Assembly (NCBI RefSeq): GCF_019039035.1
Contig: NZ_JAHNZT010000013.1
Span: forward strand, 144,456-208,455
Length of the DNA: 64,000 nt
From: Citreicoccus inhibens
GTDB lineage: Bacteria > Myxococcota > Myxococcia > Myxococcales > Myxococcaceae
Reading direction: 5' to 3'
The translations under genes were made by a program, and so were the position numbers. Below the pieces are notes generated by a model. The model saw nothing but the letters and a program-made list of their open reading frames with translations. It was not told the DNA's origin and searched no databases. Below, in pieces: positions 1 to 8,060 of the stretch. Numbering within the stretch: the first letter of the stretch is position 1; every line of letters begins with the position of its first letter.

Positions 1-1
1 T

Positions 2-1516
2 GGCAATCTCATCCTCCCCTCGGTGGTGGCGCTGTCGGGGAAGGGGGACCTCCTGGTGGGTGGCGTGGCCAAGGATCAGATGGTCACCAACCCCCGGAAC
101 ACGCTCTGGGGCACCAAGCGGTTGATCGGCCGCAAGTTCCACTCGAAGGCGGTGGAGGACCTCAAGGGGTACTTCCCCTACGACATCGTGGAGGGCACCA
201 ACGGGGACGCGGCCGTCACCGCGGGCGGCAAGCTCTACACGCTCCCGCAGATCTCCAGCTTCGTGCTGTCGCAGCTCAAGACGATCGCGGAGCAGTTCCT
301 GGGCGGCCCCATCGACGCGGCCGTCATCTCCGTCCCGGCCTACTACAACGACAATCAGCGCAACGCGGTGAAGGAGGCCGGGCGGCTGGCTGGCTTCGAC
401 GTGAAGCGCATCGTCAACGAGCCCACCGCGGCGGCGCTGGCCTACGGCTTCAACCGCGGCCTGGATCAGAAAATCCTCGTCTATGACCTGGGCGGCGGCA
501 CCTTCGACGTGAGCGTGCTGCATCTGGCCGGCAACGTCTTCGAGGTGCTGGCCACCGGCGGCGATACGTTCCTGGGCGGCGCGGACTTCGACAACCGGGT
601 GATGGAGTACGTGCTGGAGCGCTTCCGCGAGGAGACCAAGGTCGACCTCTCCGAGAGCCCCATCGCCCTGCAGCGCATCAAGAACGCCGCCGAGGCGGCG
701 AAGATCGACCTGACCCTCATCCCCAACGTCGTCATCGACCTGCCGTACATCGAGGAGCGCAAGGGCAAGCCGCTCGATCTGCGCATCCCCCTCACGCGCG
801 AGCAGCTCAACGCGCTGACCGGGGATCTGGTGGACCGCACCTTCGAGATCTGCGACCGCGTGCTGGAGGAGAAGGGCATCGCCCGCTCGGAGATCGACGA
901 GGTCATCCTGGTGGGTGGCCAGAGCCGCATGCCGCTCGTGCAGCACAAGATCCAGACGCACTTCGGCAAGCCGCCTCGCAAGGGCGTGCACCCCGACGAG
1001 TGCGTGGCTCTGGGCGCGGCGCTCCTCGGAGACTCGCTGGGCAGCATCGACGCGGTGACGCTGCTGGACGCGCTGTCCATGCCCATTGGCTACGCCCTGC
1101 CCAACGGCCGGGTGAAGCGAATCATCGAGAAGAACTCGCTCATCCCCATGGTGAAGAGCTTCCGCCTGCCGCCTCCCAAGGACGCGGGCTCGCCCTTCAT
1201 CGAGCTGGACATCTTCCAGGGGGACAGCGACCTGATGGTCGACAACGAGTACCTGGGCACGGTCCGGGTGCCCGCCGCGGCTGCTGGGCGGAAGATCGAC
1301 TTCCGGCTCACCGAGGAGTGTCTCCTCCAGGTGACCGTGGAGGACGCCAGCGGCATGCGCAAGGTGGACCTGGCGACGCGCGACACGCCCGAGGCGCTGA
1401 AGAAGGCGCTTCAGGAGGCGGCGGCCCGCACGCCCCCGCAGGTGCAGAGCGCCTCGGGGAGCAGCGACGACCGGGGGCTCCTCTCCAGCATCAAGAGCAT
1501 CTTCCGTAGAGGTTAG
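2..1516 (+). CDS. Hsp70/DnaK-family chaperone, 5' truncated
   Basis: The frame is open from the window edge, so the true start and the first few dozen residues (phosphate-1 loop) are missing. The visible part has the Hsp70 ATPase landmarks in order: a GNLILPSVVAL segment, a VPAYYNDNQR segment, the phosphate-2 loop DLGGGTFDVSV, and the adenosine motif ILVGGQSRMPLV. A substrate-binding beta-domain follows (about the last 170 residues). The alpha-helical lid looks very short and the protein ends in a Ser-rich basic tail, without the acidic EEVD-like end or long lid of housekeeping DnaK. It is therefore probably one of the paralogous Hsp70s common in myxobacteria, not the main DnaK. The SCP2-like gene starts 7 bp downstream, suggesting co-transcription. 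Client and role are unknown. Confidence 0.88.
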   Translation, partial: GNLILPSVVALSGKGDLLVGGVAKDQMVTNPRNTLWGTKRLIGRKFHSKAVEDLKGYFPYDIVEGTNGDAAVTAGGKLYTLPQISSFVLSQLKTIAEQFLGGPIDAAVISVPAYYNDNQRNAVKEAGRLAGFDVKRIVNEPTAAALAYGFNRGLDQKILVYDLGGGTFDVSVLHLAGNVFEVLATGGDTFLGGADFDNRVMEYVLERFREETKVDLSESPIALQRIKNAAEAAKIDLTLIPNVVIDLPYIEERKGKPLDLRIPLTREQLNALTGDLVDRTFEICDRVLEEKGIARSEIDEVILVGGQSRMPLVQHKIQTHFGKPPRKGVHPDECVALGAALLGDSLGSIDAVTLLDALSMPIGYALPNGRVKRIIEKNSLIPMVKSFRLPPPKDAGSPFIELDIFQGDSDLMVDNEYLGTVRVPAAAAGRKIDFRLTEECLLQVTVEDASGMRKVDLATRDTPEALKKALQEAAARTPPQVQSASGSSDDRGLLSSIKSIFRRG

Positions 1517-1523
1517 AGAAGCG

Positions 1524-1949
1524 ATGCCGAAGTTTCCGTCGAAGGAGTGGGTGGCCGAGGCAGTCCGGCTCACCAACGCGGATCCCGAGTGCGCCGTGGC
1601 CGGCAAGGGCTGGGTGGGCGACTTCGGGGCAGTGGTGGAGGCCGAGCCGGGGAAGCTGGCGAAGTCCTTCGTCGTCCACGTCGTCCCGGGCGACTGCCGC
1701 ATCCAGAAGGCTCGGGTCCTGGACGATCCGGATGACCTGGACGAACTGGAGCCGGCGTACCTGGCCCGCGCGCCGTATTCCGTCTGGAAGCAGCTGCTGC
1801 TGGGCACGTTGGATCCCGTGGAGGCCGTCCTCAAGCGGCGCATCTCCATGAAGGGCGACCTGCAGCCGCTCATCGAGCGCATGCGCTACAAGGGCATCGC
1901 GGACCGGGTCTTCGCCCAGCTGCAGACCGAGTTCATCGACGGGCCGTGA
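1524..1949 (+). CDS. SCP2 sterol-binding-like domain protein
   Basis: A 141-residue soluble protein made almost entirely of one small alpha/beta domain. The pattern of a central hydrophobic strand region, a WKQLLLGTLDPVEA segment and a C-terminal KGD..PLIERM helix is typical of SCP2/lipid-binding domains, in which a hydrophobic tunnel holds an acyl chain or sterol-like ligand. It starts 7 bp after the Hsp70 stop and is followed 22 bp later by a small helical protein, so the three look like one operon. No catalytic residues are evident; a ligand-carrier or sensor role is inference. The family assignment is by eye only. Confidence 0.6.
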   Translation: MPKFPSKEWVAEAVRLTNADPECAVAGKGWVGDFGAVVEAEPGKLAKSFVVHVVPGDCRIQKARVLDDPDDLDELEPAYLARAPYSVWKQLLLGTLDPVEAVLKRRISMKGDLQPLIERMRYKGIADRVFAQLQTEFIDGP

Positions 1950-1971
1950 AGCGCGGCCGGGGAGGCGTCAC

Positions 1972-2250
1972 GTGGGACTCAAGGACGACTTGAAGAAGCA
2001 GGCCCTGCGCCTGTCCGGCAAGGCCATGGAGAAGCTCATGGCCGATGAGGGCCGGGCCATGGCCATCGCCACCACCATCGGCCGGGTCCAGCGCGGGAAG
2101 CAGGCCCTCGACCGGGGCCAGGAGGAGCTGATGAAGGCCTTCCACTTCGCGCCCAAGAGCGAGTTCAAGTCCGTGGGCAAGCAGCTCGCCGGCCTGAAGC
2201 GCCGTCTGCGCGAGCTGGATGAGAAGCTCGGCGACCTCTCGGACGAGTGA
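1972..2250 (+). CDS. small charged helical protein, unknown function
   Basis: Ninety-two residues starting at GTG, with a GGGGAGG-like ribosome binding site about 7-13 bases upstream. The sequence is rich in Lys, Glu, Arg and Leu without Pro or Cys and is predicted to be nearly all alpha-helix. The C-terminal half (RRLRELDEKLGDL) has heptad-like leucines, so a short coiled coil is likely. There is no signal peptide. It closes the apparent Hsp70/SCP2 operon. I do not recognise a family; an adaptor or structural partner of the upstream genes is only a guess. Confidence 0.6.
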   Translation: MGLKDDLKKQALRLSGKAMEKLMADEGRAMAIATTIGRVQRGKQALDRGQEELMKAFHFAPKSEFKSVGKQLAGLKRRLRELDEKLGDLSDE

Positions 2251-2263
2251 ACACGAAATAGCG

Positions 2264-2292
2264 TTGACACTGGCGCGGGCGAATGGCATTTA
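2264..2292 (+). promoter_or_regulatory. possible sigma70-type promoter of tRNA-Val
   Basis: A perfect TTGACA -35 hexamer at 2264-2269 lies about 70 bp before the tRNA. The -10 element at the expected 17-18 bp spacing (CATTTA/ATTTAC, ending near 2292) is weak, so only the -35 is convincing. Confidence 0.4.
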
Positions 2293-2336
2293 CCGCCGCG
2301 TTCGTCGCGCCGCTGGCGGCGGGCAGCAAAGCAGTC

Positions 2337-2408
2337 GGGCGTATAGCTCAGCGGTAGAGCACTGCCTTCACACGGCAGGGGTCGCAGGTTCAAACCCTGC
2401 TGCGCCCA
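2337..2408 (+). tRNA. tRNA-Val (anticodon CAC)
   Basis: A full cloverleaf of 72 nt. The acceptor arm GGGCGTA pairs with TGCGCCC (one G.T). The D arm is GCTC/GAGC, the anticodon arm CTGCC-TTCACAC-GGCAG has anticodon CAC reading GTG, and the T arm is GCAGG-TTCAAAC-CCTGC. The discriminator is A. CCA is not encoded (TCA follows). Confidence 0.95.
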
Positions 2409-2419
2409 TCAAGAACGAA

Positions 2420-2453
2420 GCCGTGAGTCCTCCTGGGACTCACGGCTTTTTTC
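2420..2453 (+). terminator. Rho-independent terminator after tRNA-Val
   Basis: An 11-bp perfect stem, GCCGTGAGTCC (2420-2430) with GGACTCACGGC (2436-2446), has a 5-nt loop and a T-rich tail starting TTTTTT. It lies 11 nt beyond the tRNA 3' end. Confidence 0.93.
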
Positions 2454-2553
2454 TTTTCGCCATTGCCCCTCGGGGCCTCCCAGTGTCCGTTGCGCGGACT
2501 GGGTCGGGGCGGTCCCGTTGGGAGGCGCCGTGGGCCCATGCCACGCTGACCGG

Positions 2554-2892
2554 GTGCCGAGGACACTGCGATTCACGTGGGATCTGCAGGGGAAGGCGCT
2601 CGTGAGTGCCCCGCCCCCGGATGACGTGCTGGCGGACTACCTCACCCAGGAGCTGCGGCCGGATGTCTCGGCGGCGCAGCGGCTGCTCCGGGTGACGCGC
2701 GCGGTCCGGGACGGGCAGCGCGAGCGCTGGGCCGTCCCGGGCGAGGGCTGGAGCCTGGACCTCTCCCGAGCCCGGGCCACCATCCACTGCGAGACGACCA
2801 TCCCCGGGCGTGTCCTCCACCTGCCGCTGGAGGAGTTCGAGGAGGTCGTCGTCGCCTGGCTCCAGTTCCTGGAGCTGTCCCTGGCGCACTGA
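2554..2892 (+). CDS. hypothetical protein, weak YacL-like pattern
   Basis: I place the start at GTG 2554 (MPRTLRFTWDL, 112 aa); an in-frame upstream start at 2518 would add a poorly conserved-looking stretch overlapping the post-terminator region. The protein is cytosolic with no membrane segment. The layout of a central W..PGEGWSL beta-hairpin and a C-terminal EEFEEVVVAWLQFLE helix resembles the small E. coli YacL (UPF0231) family, but the similarity is only impressionistic. It converges on the terC-family gene with a 6-bp gap. Function unknown. Confidence 0.55.
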   Translation: MPRTLRFTWDLQGKALVSAPPPDDVLADYLTQELRPDVSAAQRLLRVTRAVRDGQRERWAVPGEGWSLDLSRARATIHCETTIPGRVLHLPLEEFEEVVVAWLQFLELSLAH

Positions 2893-2898
2893 CGGGCG

Positions 2899-3846
2899 TC
2901 AGGACTCGCTGGCGCGCGGGGCGTGGCGGGCCTTGAGCAGCGAGGCCACGATGCTCGCGCCCAGCAGCGCCGCGATGATGCCCAGCGACAGGGCGGGCGG
3001 AATCTTCACCACGTCGATGAGCGCCATCTTCGCGCCCACGAAGATGAGCACGCCGGACAGGCCCACCTTCAGGTAGCTGAACTTCTCCACCATGCCGGCC
3101 ATGAGGAAGAACAGCGAGCGCAGGCCCAGGATGGCGAAGATGTTCGAGGTGAAGACGAGGAACGGATCTCGCGTGACGGCGAAGATGGCCGGGATGGAGT
3201 CGAGCGCGAAGAGCACGTCCGACGCCTCCACCAGCAAGAGGGCCATGAGCAGCGGGGTGGCCAGCTTGCGGCCGTTCTCCACCGTGAGGAAGCGCTGCCC
3301 GTCATAGCGGTTCGTGGAGGGAATGACGCGCCGGGCGGCCTTCATCAACCAGCCGTCCTCGGGGTGCTCCTCCTTGTTGCGCTGCAGGAAGAGCTTGGCG
3401 CCCGTGAGGATGAGGAACGCGCCGAAGACGTAGATGAGCCAGTGGAAGCGCTCCAGCATGGCCACGCCAGCGAAGATCATCACCGCGCGCAGCACGAGCG
3501 CGCTGAGGATGCCCCAGAACAGGACGCGGTGCTGGTACAGCGAGGGAATCCCCAGCGCCGAGAAGATGACGACGAAGACGAAGATGTTGTCGACGGAGAG
3601 CGACTTCTCGATGAGGTAGCCGGTGAGGAACTGCATCCCTGGCTCCGGCCCGAACTTCCACCAGATGCCCACGTTGAAGAGCAGGGCGAGGCTCACCCAG
3701 ACGGCGCTCCACGCGAGCGCTTCCTTCATCTTGATTTCATGGGCCTTGCGGTGGAACACGCCCAGGTCCAGGGCCAGCATCGCGATGACGAAGGCGATGA
3801 ATCCGCCCCACAGCATGGGGCTGCCCACGGTTTGTATTGAGTCCAT
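2899..3846 (-). CDS. TerC-family integral membrane protein (Alx-like)
   Basis: A 315-aa polytopic membrane protein with about nine hydrophobic segments and the two signature acidic motifs of TerC proteins: EKSLSVDNIFVF after segment 3 and EASDVLFALDSIPAI in segment 6. These Asp residues lie inside the membrane and are thought to bind metal in family members linked to manganese export or tellurite resistance. The start ATG at 3846 has a GGAGAA ribosome binding site 7 bp upstream; the longer open frame upstream is Pro/Arg-rich and non-coding in appearance. I saw no recognisable yybP-ykoY manganese riboswitch in the 124 bp before the start. Manganese homeostasis is inferred from family knowledge. 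Confidence 0.92.
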   Translation of the reverse strand: MDSIQTVGSPMLWGGFIAFVIAMLALDLGVFHRKAHEIKMKEALAWSAVWVSLALLFNVGIWWKFGPEPGMQFLTGYLIEKSLSVDNIFVFVVIFSALGIPSLYQHRVLFWGILSALVLRAVMIFAGVAMLERFHWLIYVFGAFLILTGAKLFLQRNKEEHPEDGWLMKAARRVIPSTNRYDGQRFLTVENGRKLATPLLMALLLVEASDVLFALDSIPAIFAVTRDPFLVFTSNIFAILGLRSLFFLMAGMVEKFSYLKVGLSGVLIFVGAKMALIDVVKIPPALSLGIIAALLGASIVASLLKARHAPRASES

Positions 3847-3970
3847 CTCGCTTCTCCGGTGTTCTTGAAAGGGGTGTGGGGCGGGCGTTGGGAAGACGCC
3901 GAGCGGTGGGGGAGGGAACGGGCCCCTCGCCCCACCGCGGGTGCTCGCCGGTCCGCGGCGAGGACGTGGC

Positions 3971-4870
3971 TCAGCCGAAGCGCGCGGCGGGCGCGCCCCA
4001 GCTCGCATCCGAGGAGGGGCGCATGGCCAGCGCACGCAGCCGGCGGGCGCGCTCCTCGATGCGCGGGTGGGTGGAGAACAGGTTGAGGATGCCCTCCACG
4101 CCCGCGAAGGGGTTGACGATGAACAGGCTCGCAGTGGCCGGCCGCGGCGGCGCGGGGATGTGCTCCGCGCCCGCCTGGAGCTTCTCCAAGGCCCGCGCGA
4201 GCGCCTCGGGATCGCCGCTGATGCGCGCGCCCGTCTCGTCGGCCAGGAACTCGCGCGAGCGCGAGATGCCGAGCTGAATCAACGTGGCGGCGATGGGCGC
4301 CACCATCGCGAGCATCAGCGACTGGATGGGGGAGTAGCCGTCCTCCGAGTCGTCCTCGCTCCGAGCCCCCGCCAGCGCGGTGGCGAAGCTGGCCGCGTGC
4401 GCCACGTACGTCACCGCGGCGGCCACCGTGGCGGCGATGGTGGACAGGAGGATGTCCCGGTTCTTGATGTGGGCCAGCTCGTGGGCAATCACCCCGCGCA
4501 GCTCACGCTCGTTGAGCAGGTGGAGGAGCCCCGTCGTGACGGCCACCACACCCTTCTCGGGGTTGCGGCCGGTGGCGAAGGCATTGGGCTGGGCCTCGTC
4601 CATGAGGAAGACGCGGGGCATGGGCAGCTCCGCGTGGCGCGCGAGCTCCGCCACCATGCGGTGCAGGCCCGGCGCCTCGCTCGGGGACACCTCGCGCGCG
4701 CCGTGCATGGCGAGCACCAGCCGGTCCGAGAAGAAGTACGCCCCGACGTTCATCACCACCGCCATCAGCAGGGCGACGGGCAGGAAGCCCTTTCCAAGCG
4801 CCCCTCCCAACGTGACGAGGAGGGTCGACAGGATGCCGAGCAGCAAGACCGTCTTCAGTTGGTTCTTCAT
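3971..4870 (-). CDS. htpX: HtpX-like M48 membrane metalloprotease
   Basis: A 299-aa protein with two N-terminal hydrophobic segments (about 7-50). The zinc motif HELAH (130-134) is followed by two further membrane segments (about 143-200). Then comes SREFLADETGA, which carries the third zinc ligand Glu expected of M48 proteases. Length and order match E. coli HtpX (about 293 aa), an inner-membrane protease that degrades misfolded membrane proteins alongside FtsH. The ASWGAP tail and THPRIEERARRL segment are also typical. The gene lies upstream of terC on the same strand with a 124-bp gap; co-transcription is possible. No clear heat-shock promoter was identified. Confidence 0.93.
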   Translation of the reverse strand: MKNQLKTVLLLGILSTLLVTLGGALGKGFLPVALLMAVVMNVGAYFFSDRLVLAMHGAREVSPSEAPGLHRMVAELARHAELPMPRVFLMDEAQPNAFATGRNPEKGVVAVTTGLLHLLNERELRGVIAHELAHIKNRDILLSTIAATVAAAVTYVAHAASFATALAGARSEDDSEDGYSPIQSLMLAMVAPIAATLIQLGISRSREFLADETGARISGDPEALARALEKLQAGAEHIPAPPRPATASLFIVNPFAGVEGILNLFSTHPRIEERARRLRALAMRPSSDASWGAPAARFG

Positions 4871-5241
4871 GGCGTCTCCCGCCCGCGAATCAGGTGCGGG
4901 GCGACGCTTGAGATAAGGGCCGGATAACTCTTCGACAAATAGAGAATCTGGTCGCGATACTTCGAGAAAACAGAGGCGTGGTCGCGGGGGGGCAAGGGCC
5001 TGGCGGGGGAGCGAGGCGGCTGTCGCTCGGGCACTGGCGGGGATGTTGGGAAGTGTTCAGGGGAGGGGTGAGTTCGAGCCATCCCGGCTGAATCGTCACC
5101 ACCGGGCCGAAGAGAGCAGCCAGCCGTTCAGGGTTCCCTCGGGCGCGATGTGTCCGGGAGCGCGGGCGGTGCGGTGAGGAGGTCGCGGCGGTCGTCGCCG
5201 TGGCGCTCGCCCTCTCTCGGTCCCCAGGACAAGGACCCCAC
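4871..5241. other. intergenic region between divergent htpX and Pro-Thr lipoprotein gene
   Basis: About 370 bp with no convincing ORF. The first 110 bp is distinctly A+T-richer than its surroundings and probably holds the htpX promoter. It contains an imperfect direct repeat, CTTCGACAAATAGAG (4930-4944) and CTTCGAGAAAACAGAG (4960-4975), with starts 30 bp apart. No clear -35/-10 pair was identified. Confidence 0.5.
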
Positions 5242-6291
5242 TTGCTCCGGAATCGTAAGTTCGTCTCGACCTGTGCCACCGCGCTGACGTTGACCTTGCT
5301 GGGCTGTGGCTCCGCCAGCGGAGGGACCGCCACCTCGTCCCCCGACGAAGTGGGGACGGTGAGCCCGCCCAGCACCCCGACGCCCGACCCCACGCCGAGC
5401 GTCCCCACCGAGCCCACGCCGACCCCGACGCCGACGCCCACGCCAACCCCGACGCCGGATCCAACGCCCACTCCGACGCCGACCCCGACGCCGGACCCAA
5501 CGCCCACGCCTACGCTCACGAAGGACAGCTTCGGCGTCACCCAGCTCTACCCCAGCCTTCCGGGGGGCGAGTCCTGGGCGCTGGCGGACAGCCCGACGAG
5601 CGACAAGCGCTTTGATCCGCAGGACACCATCACTCGCAACGCGGATGGCTCGTGGAAGATGCGCAGCACCAAGGTCCGCATGGAGGTGTTCACCTCCACG
5701 GGCTACGACCAGAAGGCCATCCCCACGTATGACCGGGACGTGCTGGCGGACCGCGGCTACATGCAGGCGCCCAACGACTGGAAGAACGTGGAGATGACCG
5801 GCTTCATGAAGGTGAATGCCGTGGCGAACGCGGCGGACAACTTCGCGTGGTACGCGCGCGGCGGGACGCACAACGACAACTACTCCGGCTGCGAGGGCAG
5901 CAGCTACAAGGGCGGCCTGCACTACGACGGCCGCGTGCGCTGGGAGAAGGAGACGTGGCACGTCTCCTACGACAACGTGCCTTACAAGACGGCCACCACG
6001 TCGCTGCTCGGGCGGTGGGTCGGCTTCAAGGCCGTGATGCGCAACGTCACGGGCACCACGGGCCCCGCGGTGAAGCTGGAGCTGTATCTGAATGACAACG
6101 CCGACAAGGTCACCTGGAAGAAGGTCTACGACATGACCGACGATGGGGCATGGGGCGGTGACGCGCAGCACTGCGGCGGCAGCGTGCCCAAGATGCCCAT
6201 CTCGTGGGGCGGCCCCATCGCCACGTTCCGCTGGGACAGCGCCACGGACGTGGACTTCAAGTGGATGAGCGTCCGCGAGATCCAGCCGTAG
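5242..6291 (+). CDS. lipoprotein with Pro-Thr repeat linker and C-terminal beta-sandwich-like domain
   Basis: I choose TTG 5242 as start: an AAGGA-like site lies just upstream, and it gives a compact lipoprotein signal (MLRNRKFV...TLTLLGC). An upstream ATG at 5200 is possible. After the lipobox comes a linker of alternating Thr-Pro with periodic Asp-Pro, about 50-90 residues in. It probably spans the cell envelope, and at DNA level it is a near-tandem 6-nt repeat prone to length change. The remaining 240 residues are rich in Trp, Tyr and Gly (RGGTHNDNYSGCEGSSYKG, GRWVGFKAVMRNV) and resemble jelly-roll polysaccharide lyase or carbohydrate-binding domains. Two Cys may form a disulfide. It faces the exopolysaccharide operon; polysaccharide binding or cleavage is inference. 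Confidence 0.7.
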   Translation: MLRNRKFVSTCATALTLTLLGCGSASGGTATSSPDEVGTVSPPSTPTPDPTPSVPTEPTPTPTPTPTPTPTPDPTPTPTPTPTPDPTPTPTLTKDSFGVTQLYPSLPGGESWALADSPTSDKRFDPQDTITRNADGSWKMRSTKVRMEVFTSTGYDQKAIPTYDRDVLADRGYMQAPNDWKNVEMTGFMKVNAVANAADNFAWYARGGTHNDNYSGCEGSSYKGGLHYDGRVRWEKETWHVSYDNVPYKTATTSLLGRWVGFKAVMRNVTGTTGPAVKLELYLNDNADKVTWKKVYDMTDDGAWGGDAQHCGGSVPKMPISWGGPIATFRWDSATDVDFKWMSVREIQP

Positions 6292-6398
6292 CCGTTCGCG
6301 CCCCGACACCTGCCCGAGACTGTCGGGCAGGTGGCCGGCGGGAGGACAGAGTCGCAGCCTTTCCTCCCGGCAACGCACATCTCCGAGGGGCGACGTTC

Positions 6399-8018
6399 AT
6401 GCACATCACCTTCCTGGGCCACGCTGGCTTCGCGGTGGAGACCGCTGGAACGCTCGTGGTCATGGACCCCTGGCTGTCCCCGAAGGGGGCCTTCGACTCG
6501 GCCTGGATGCAGCTGCCGCGCAACCACCACCTGGCCTCGGTGGTGCGCGAGAAGCTGGAGACGCCGGGGGTCGAGCGGTTCCTCTACATCAGCCACGAGC
6601 ACAAGGACCATTTCGACCCGGAGTTCCTCGCGACCCTCCGGCGCCGGGACTTCACGGTCATCGTCCCGCGGTTCCGCCGCTCGGAGCTTCAGGACATCTT
6701 CGCCCGCTACGGCTGCAAGCGCGTCATCGCGTGCGAGGACGGACGGGAGCTGCCGATCAAGGGCGGCTACATCAAGCTCTTCATGTCCGAGCAGGGCACC
6801 AACCGCGACTCGGCCTTGCTCGTGCGAGGGGATGGGCACTGCTTCCTGAACCTCAACGACTGCAAGCTGCATGATCGCCTGGCGCGCGTGACGGCCGAGG
6901 ACGGGCCCATCGATGTGTTCTCCGCCCAGTTCTCCGGCGCCATCTGGCACCCCACCTGTTACGAGTACGCGCCCGAGAAGTACTCGGAGGTCGCGCGCAG
7001 CAAGCGCGACAGCAAGTTCGAGGCGGTGGCGCGCGCCCTGGAGGCGATTCGCCCCGCAGCCTACATCGCGGCGGCGGGGCCCGCGTGCTTCCTCGACCCG
7101 GCGCTCTATGCGCTGAACTTCGAGGAGGTGAACATCTTCCCGCGCGCCCCGGACCTGTTCTCCTTTTTGGAGCAGCGATTGCCGGAGGTCTCCATCCGCT
7201 ACCTGGAGCCCATGCCCGGGGACGTGCTGGAGGTCGGCTCGCTCGCGTACTCGTCGCTCGCCACCGAGCGCGTCACCTCGGAGAACCTCCACGAGTACCT
7301 GCGCACGTATGCCGAGTCCCAGGCCCAGGTGTTCCGCGACCGGCGGCGCAACCTGCTGCTCGCCGAGGTCGATGAAATCCACGAGCGGCTGCGCGTGGAG
7401 CTGCAGCGCAAGCTGGACCTCTTGGACCTGCACGACCGGGTGAAGATGCCCCTGTATGTCGAGGTCGCGGAGGTGCCCGAGCGCCTGCTGCGGGTGGACT
7501 TCCAGGGCCGGCGCGTGGACGTCGTCTCGGAGATCCTCGACGGCGAGCGGTACACGATGAAGGTCAACGCGTGGGACATCTCGCGCGTGTTGGATCGCAA
7601 GCTCAACTGGGAAGACTTCCTGCTCTCCTTCCGCATGCGCCTGAGCCGCATCCCCGATGTCTACGAGCCCATCGTCCACGGCTTCCTGGGCGTGGAGATC
7701 GAAGACATGCGCGCGTTCTGCGAGGGCCTGCGCGCCACGGAAGCGCAGCGCGAGCGCACCGTGGTGACCGCCGGAGGCCAGCGCTACTCCATCCAGCGCT
7801 ACTGCCCGCACCAGGGCGCGGACCTCTCCGAGGGATGGGTGGAGGAGGACCGCTTCCTCGTGTGCCCACGACACCGCTGGCAGTTTGACCTGGAGGCCCA
7901 GGGCCACTGCCCGATGAACGGCTCCACCGTGTGCGCGCTGCCGCTCCACGATGAGGAGGGTGACGAGGACACGGACACCGTGCGCGCGCCACCTCCAGAC
8001 GCGCAGCCCCGTTACTGA
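6399..8018 (+). CDS. metallo-beta-lactamase-fold / Rieske [2Fe-2S] fusion protein
   Basis: The start is ATG 6399, matching the first MBL strand (MHITFLGHAGF); the upstream open frame is a shadow of the lipoprotein gene. The N-terminal MBL domain of UlaG type has the motif SHEHKDH with His66, His68, Asp70 and His71. A C-terminal Rieske domain has Cys469-X-His471, 17 residues, then Cys489-X2-His492, the exact [2Fe-2S] ligand pattern. The middle (about 280-440) includes a helical, possibly coiled segment. The same two domains in reverse order make CMP-N-acetylneuraminate hydroxylase, so oxygenation of a sugar or sugar-nucleotide is a reasonable hypothesis. The 539-aa protein has no signal peptide. 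It converges on the exopolysaccharide operon across a strong hairpin. Confidence 0.85.
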   Translation: MHITFLGHAGFAVETAGTLVVMDPWLSPKGAFDSAWMQLPRNHHLASVVREKLETPGVERFLYISHEHKDHFDPEFLATLRRRDFTVIVPRFRRSELQDIFARYGCKRVIACEDGRELPIKGGYIKLFMSEQGTNRDSALLVRGDGHCFLNLNDCKLHDRLARVTAEDGPIDVFSAQFSGAIWHPTCYEYAPEKYSEVARSKRDSKFEAVARALEAIRPAAYIAAAGPACFLDPALYALNFEEVNIFPRAPDLFSFLEQRLPEVSIRYLEPMPGDVLEVGSLAYSSLATERVTSENLHEYLRTYAESQAQVFRDRRRNLLLAEVDEIHERLRVELQRKLDLLDLHDRVKMPLYVEVAEVPERLLRVDFQGRRVDVVSEILDGERYTMKVNAWDISRVLDRKLNWEDFLLSFRMRLSRIPDVYEPIVHGFLGVEIEDMRAFCEGLRATEAQRERTVVTAGGQRYSIQRYCPHQGADLSEGWVEEDRFLVCPRHRWQFDLEAQGHCPMNGSTVCALPLHDEEGDEDTDTVRAPPPDAQPRY

Positions 8019-8027
8019 CGGGGCCGG

Positions 8028-8055
8028 GCCGCGCGCGAGCGCCCTCGCGCGCGGC
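8028..8055. terminator. bidirectional hairpin between convergent genes
   Basis: A 12-bp perfect G+C stem, GCCGCGCGCGAG (8028-8039) with CTCGCGCGCGGC (8044-8055), has a 4-nt loop. It sits in the 42-bp gap between convergent stop codons. There is no T tract on either side, so it may act with Rho or as an mRNA end stabiliser. Confidence 0.6.
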
Positions 8056-8060
8056 GGGAC

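Noticed and set aside
3847..3970. Manganese (yybP-ykoY) riboswitch before the terC-family gene
   Set aside because: No recognisable conserved loops; the leader is short and overlaps the htpX 3' end.
5380..5520. CRISPR-like tandem repeat
   Set aside because: It is an in-frame Pro-Thr coding repeat with a 6-nt unit and no spacers.
6126..7949. 607-codon minus-strand open frame
   Set aside because: Antisense to the MBL-Rieske gene, whose motifs are unequivocal.
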